Origin: XYB1-FULL-44-23 sp964502885
GTDB lineage: Bacteria > Patescibacteriota > Microgenomatia > CAZETR01 > Amesbacteraceae
Length of the DNA stretch: 5,165 nucleotides
Assembly: GCA_964502885.1 (NCBI GenBank)
Contig: CAZCXU010000021.1
Span: forward strand, 1 to 5,165
Direction of reading: 5' to 3'
Part shown: piece after piece, positions 2,801-5,165 of the stretch
Position numbering within the stretch: the stretch's first letter is position 1
Layout of the letters: every line of letters begins with the position of its first letter
Translations under genes and position numbers: made by a program
The notes under the pieces: generated by a model
Database searches by the model: none
Told to the model about the DNA's origin: nothing
Seen by the model: the letters and a program-made list of their open reading frames with translations, nothing else

Positions 2801-5165
2801 ATGACTTCAAATAGCTTAGATTTTTTTTTGAACTTACGAGCCAATGCAGAAGGTTTTAACAAAGGTGTTGATGGTGCAAAGTCTGCAGTAAATGCGCTTG
2901 TAGGTGCAATGGCTGCGCTTGGTGTTGGTTTAGGCGTAAAGGAACTTGCAGAAGCAGCAGACAGCTATGCAATGCTATCAGCCAAGATTCAGCAATCAAC
3001 TAAAGATAGCGGAAACTTTGAGCAAGCGATGTCGGGCGTGCATCAAATCGCACTGCAAACAAACTCAACGCTAGATAACACTGGGGCACTGTTCACTCGT
3101 TTAAATACTGTTGCTAAAGACATGGGTCAGTCACAGCAATTTGCACTTGATATGACCAGTACCGTCACTAAAGCGATTCAGTTAGGCGGCAGCAGCACGC
3201 AAGAAGCAGAAGCAGCAGTACAGCAATTCATTCAAGCGATGCAAGGTGGTGTTCTTCGTGGTGAAGAATTTAACTCCATTATGGAGGGTGGTTACGGTTT
3301 AGCAGAAGCACTTGCAAAAGGCTTGGGTAAAACCACTGGCGAACTCCGTGCTATGGCTGAAAATGGCGAGCTTTCAGCAGAACGTGTACTTGCAGCACTG
3401 GAAAAACAGAAAGCAGGTGTTGACGCTCAATATGCTGAAATGCCAACTACTATCAGCAATGCACTGCAAAAAATTGCAACGTCTTGGCAGATTCTTATTG
3501 GCGAGATGGATCAGGCGAATGGTGCAAGTGCAACGGTAGCTCAAGCACTTTCAACAATTGCTGACAATTTAGACGTATTGAAAGTACTTTTTGATGATGT
3601 TGGAGATGGTTTCGGATGGTTTCAAGATAAATTATCTGAAATTGACCCATCCACAATAGATGCGATACGTTCAGCACTAAGCCAAGCATACGATACTTTG
3701 AAAGTATTAATAGCAAATGTAGCTGAATTTGGCACAACCGTTTGGAGTGCTTTTACTACTGCTTTGGATGCAGTATCTCCATTATTTGCTGCTCTTCTTA
3801 GCGGCGGTGAAAACGTTGGCGGTTTGACCACACTAATGAATATGCTGCGTATGGCTATGGCGGCTGTAAGTGATGTAGCTTTTGGGTTGAATATTAGCTT
3901 TAAGGCAATTTTAGCATCTATACAGTTTTTGGCGGGTGGGGTTTATGCATTAAGTTCGGCAATATTGGGTTTTCTTGGGTTTGATACTCTCGCACAGCAA
4001 GCAATGAATGCTTCTGATCGTATGTTCGCCCAGGCTGAAAAAAACGGAAAAGATATTGTTCGATTGTCTCAAGAGCATAAGTGGGCGGTAGTTGAGACTT
4101 ATAACGAAATTGGTAAAACTGCTGAACAAAAAAATGCAGATCGTATTGCCAATAACGAAAAAACTTTATCTGATCTAAAAGCGCAAGAATCTCAACATGT
4201 TTCTGACTATAAAGCCATTAGTGATGAGCGTATCAAGCTACAACAGCAATTGGTTGATGCTCGAAAATCAGGTGATCAATCAGCGATTGATGCGGCAGTT
4301 GCAGGGCTTGCTGAACTTGATAAGAAAGAAAAAGCTTATCAGGCTGAAAGCAAGAAAATCAGTGATGAAAAAATCAAGGCAGCACAAGATTGGGCAACAG
4401 CACAAATCGAAGCAGCGACCAAAGGTGGCGTGGCATTAAGTGATAATGCTAAGAAAACTATCGAAGCAGGTGTGGCAGCTCAAGGTCTAGCAGTTGAGTT
4501 TGATAAGACTGGTAAGGCGATTGTTAAAGCGATTGAGCAAGAGGCAGGCGGTGCGGTTGTTAGTTTAGAGACACGACTGGGTCAAGGTCGTAAAGCTGCT
4601 GCGGCTTTAGGTCTTGATCTTGATGTGGCGTTGAATCGTGTATCAGAGGGTTTTGCAGCGAAGCAGACCAACCTTGAGGGCTTCACCAAAAGCCTTGAGT
4701 TGATGGGGGTCAAAGGTTCACAGGCTGCGGATGTCACTTATGAAGCGTGGCAAAAATGGCTTGAAACTGCAAAATCACAAGCTGAGATTGACTTAGCTAA
4801 AAAGAAATTTGACGAATTTCAAGAAAAAGGCGTTTTCTCAACAAAACAAGTTGAGATGGGTATGCTTGCGATTCGACAGCAGACCCAAAAATTGCCCGAT
4901 GATTTGGATGAAACTGGCAAGGCGTTCGAACGGCTTGGCATCAAAACCAAAGAGCAATTAAAGCTTGCTGCTGACGTGGCTATTGCTGACTTCAATCGTA
5001 TTCAAGCAAGTGGTCAAGCGACAACAGAGGGTTTAAAACAGGCTTATGAGCGTGTATTGCAAGCGGCTGTAGCATCGGGCGATCAATCCGCAATCGCAGC
5101 AACGAAAGCTAAAGCGGCATCATTGGGCTTGCAGGTTCAAATTGATGAAACAGGCAAAGCATCTG
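2801..5165 (+). CDS. Phage tail tape-measure protein, 3' end beyond the window
   Basis: An uninterrupted frame of 788 codons runs from ATG 2801 to the right edge. The start has AGGA at 2790-2793 as ribosome site and begins MTSNSLDFFLNLRANAEGFN, typical of tape-measure N-termini. Residues about 45-260 fit the conserved tape-measure N-terminal domain: LAEAADSYAMLSAKI, then Gln/Ala-rich helices, QGGVLRGEEFNSIMEGG (148-164), LAKGLGKTTGELRAMAENGEL, and TTISNALQKIATSW. Residues 361-395 are hydrophobic (FKAILASIQFLAGGVYALSSAI...), the kind of segment thought to insert into the host membrane during DNA ejection. Residues about 440-545 are a charged, helical, coiled-coil-like stretch. After that come degenerate repeats built on D[K/E]TGKA (568, 703 and 782) and SGDQSAI (490 and 759). 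In phages this protein sets tail length and is usually 700 to over 1500 residues, so a large part may be missing here. The two terminators upstream mean its transcription needs antitermination or another promoter. Confidence 0.92.
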   Translation, partial: MTSNSLDFFLNLRANAEGFNKGVDGAKSAVNALVGAMAALGVGLGVKELAEAADSYAMLSAKIQQSTKDSGNFEQAMSGVHQIALQTNSTLDNTGALFTRLNTVAKDMGQSQQFALDMTSTVTKAIQLGGSSTQEAEAAVQQFIQAMQGGVLRGEEFNSIMEGGYGLAEALAKGLGKTTGELRAMAENGELSAERVLAALEKQKAGVDAQYAEMPTTISNALQKIATSWQILIGEMDQANGASATVAQALSTIADNLDVLKVLFDDVGDGFGWFQDKLSEIDPSTIDAIRSALSQAYDTLKVLIANVAEFGTTVWSAFTTALDAVSPLFAALLSGGENVGGLTTLMNMLRMAMAAVSDVAFGLNISFKAILASIQFLAGGVYALSSAILGFLGFDTLAQQAMNASDRMFAQAEKNGKDIVRLSQEHKWAVVETYNEIGKTAEQKNADRIANNEKTLSDLKAQESQHVSDYKAISDERIKLQQQLVDARKSGDQSAIDAAVAGLAELDKKEKAYQAESKKISDEKIKAAQDWATAQIEAATKGGVALSDNAKKTIEAGVAAQGLAVEFDKTGKAIVKAIEQEAGGAVVSLETRLGQGRKAAAALGLDLDVALNRVSEGFAAKQTNLEGFTKSLELMGVKGSQAADVTYEAWQKWLETAKSQAEIDLAKKKFDEFQEKGVFSTKQVEMGMLAIRQQTQKLPDDLDETGKAFERLGIKTKEQLKLAADVAIADFNRIQASGQATTEGLKQAYERVLQAAVASGDQSAIAATKAKAASLGLQVQIDETGKAS

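Noticed and set aside
3312..3539. 75-codon plus-strand frame
   Set aside because: It is an out-of-frame shadow of the tape-measure gene, which is continuous from 2801 to the edge.
3495..3831. Two overlapping minus-strand frames of 80 and 69 codons
   Set aside because: Both are antisense shadows of the tape-measure gene, with no start signals or domain features.
4197..4439. 80-codon plus-strand frame
   Set aside because: It is an out-of-frame reading of the helical, Lys/Gln-rich part of the tape-measure gene.

Overview
The window looks like part of the late (tail) region of a tailed-phage genome or prophage from a low-GC gammaproteobacterium. Acinetobacter or a related Moraxellaceae host is the best guess, from the AT-rich codon use and the style of the KilA-N, Arc-like and tape-measure proteins. 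The host is inferred, because nothing in the window is strictly diagnostic.

Layout. (1) Positions 2-46 hold a possible C-terminal tail of an upstream gene. (2) Positions 107-1064 hold a two-gene plus-strand cassette: a small secreted protein, then a two-membrane-segment zinc-ribbon protein. A plausible promoter precedes it and a strong terminator (1087-1110) follows it, so it reads as an independently expressed 'moron' unit. (3) Positions 1095-2709 hold a regulatory module. An Arc/Mnt-type ribbon-helix-helix gene lies on the minus strand (1095-1394), facing a 50-residue Arc-type gene on the plus strand (1501-1653). About 100 bp of operator and promoter DNA with three CACGGTG sites separates them. 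After the 50-residue gene comes a KilA-N antirepressor-like gene (1729-2709). A minus-strand rho-independent terminator sits in the gap between these last two genes, as expected for a short antisense RNA. (4) Two back-to-back terminators follow (2715-2781). (5) A tape-measure gene starts at 2801 and runs open off the right edge (788 codons visible).

The most interesting point is that block 3 reproduces the architecture of the P22 immI region: divergent mnt and arc-ant, with the antisense RNA gene sar between arc and ant. Like immI, it sits among late structural genes. The proposed logic, inferred from P22, is as follows. The minus-strand Mnt-like protein represses the rightward promoter in the prophage. 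The 50-residue Arc-like protein limits the rightward and/or leftward promoter after infection. The KilA-N protein acts as antirepressor or regulator and is held down by antisense RNA over its ribosome-binding site. The tape-measure gene behind two terminators must then be reached by antiterminated late transcription or by a promoter not obvious here.

No tRNA, rRNA, CRISPR array, insertion sequence or attachment site was seen. There is no stretch longer than about 110 bases without a gene.
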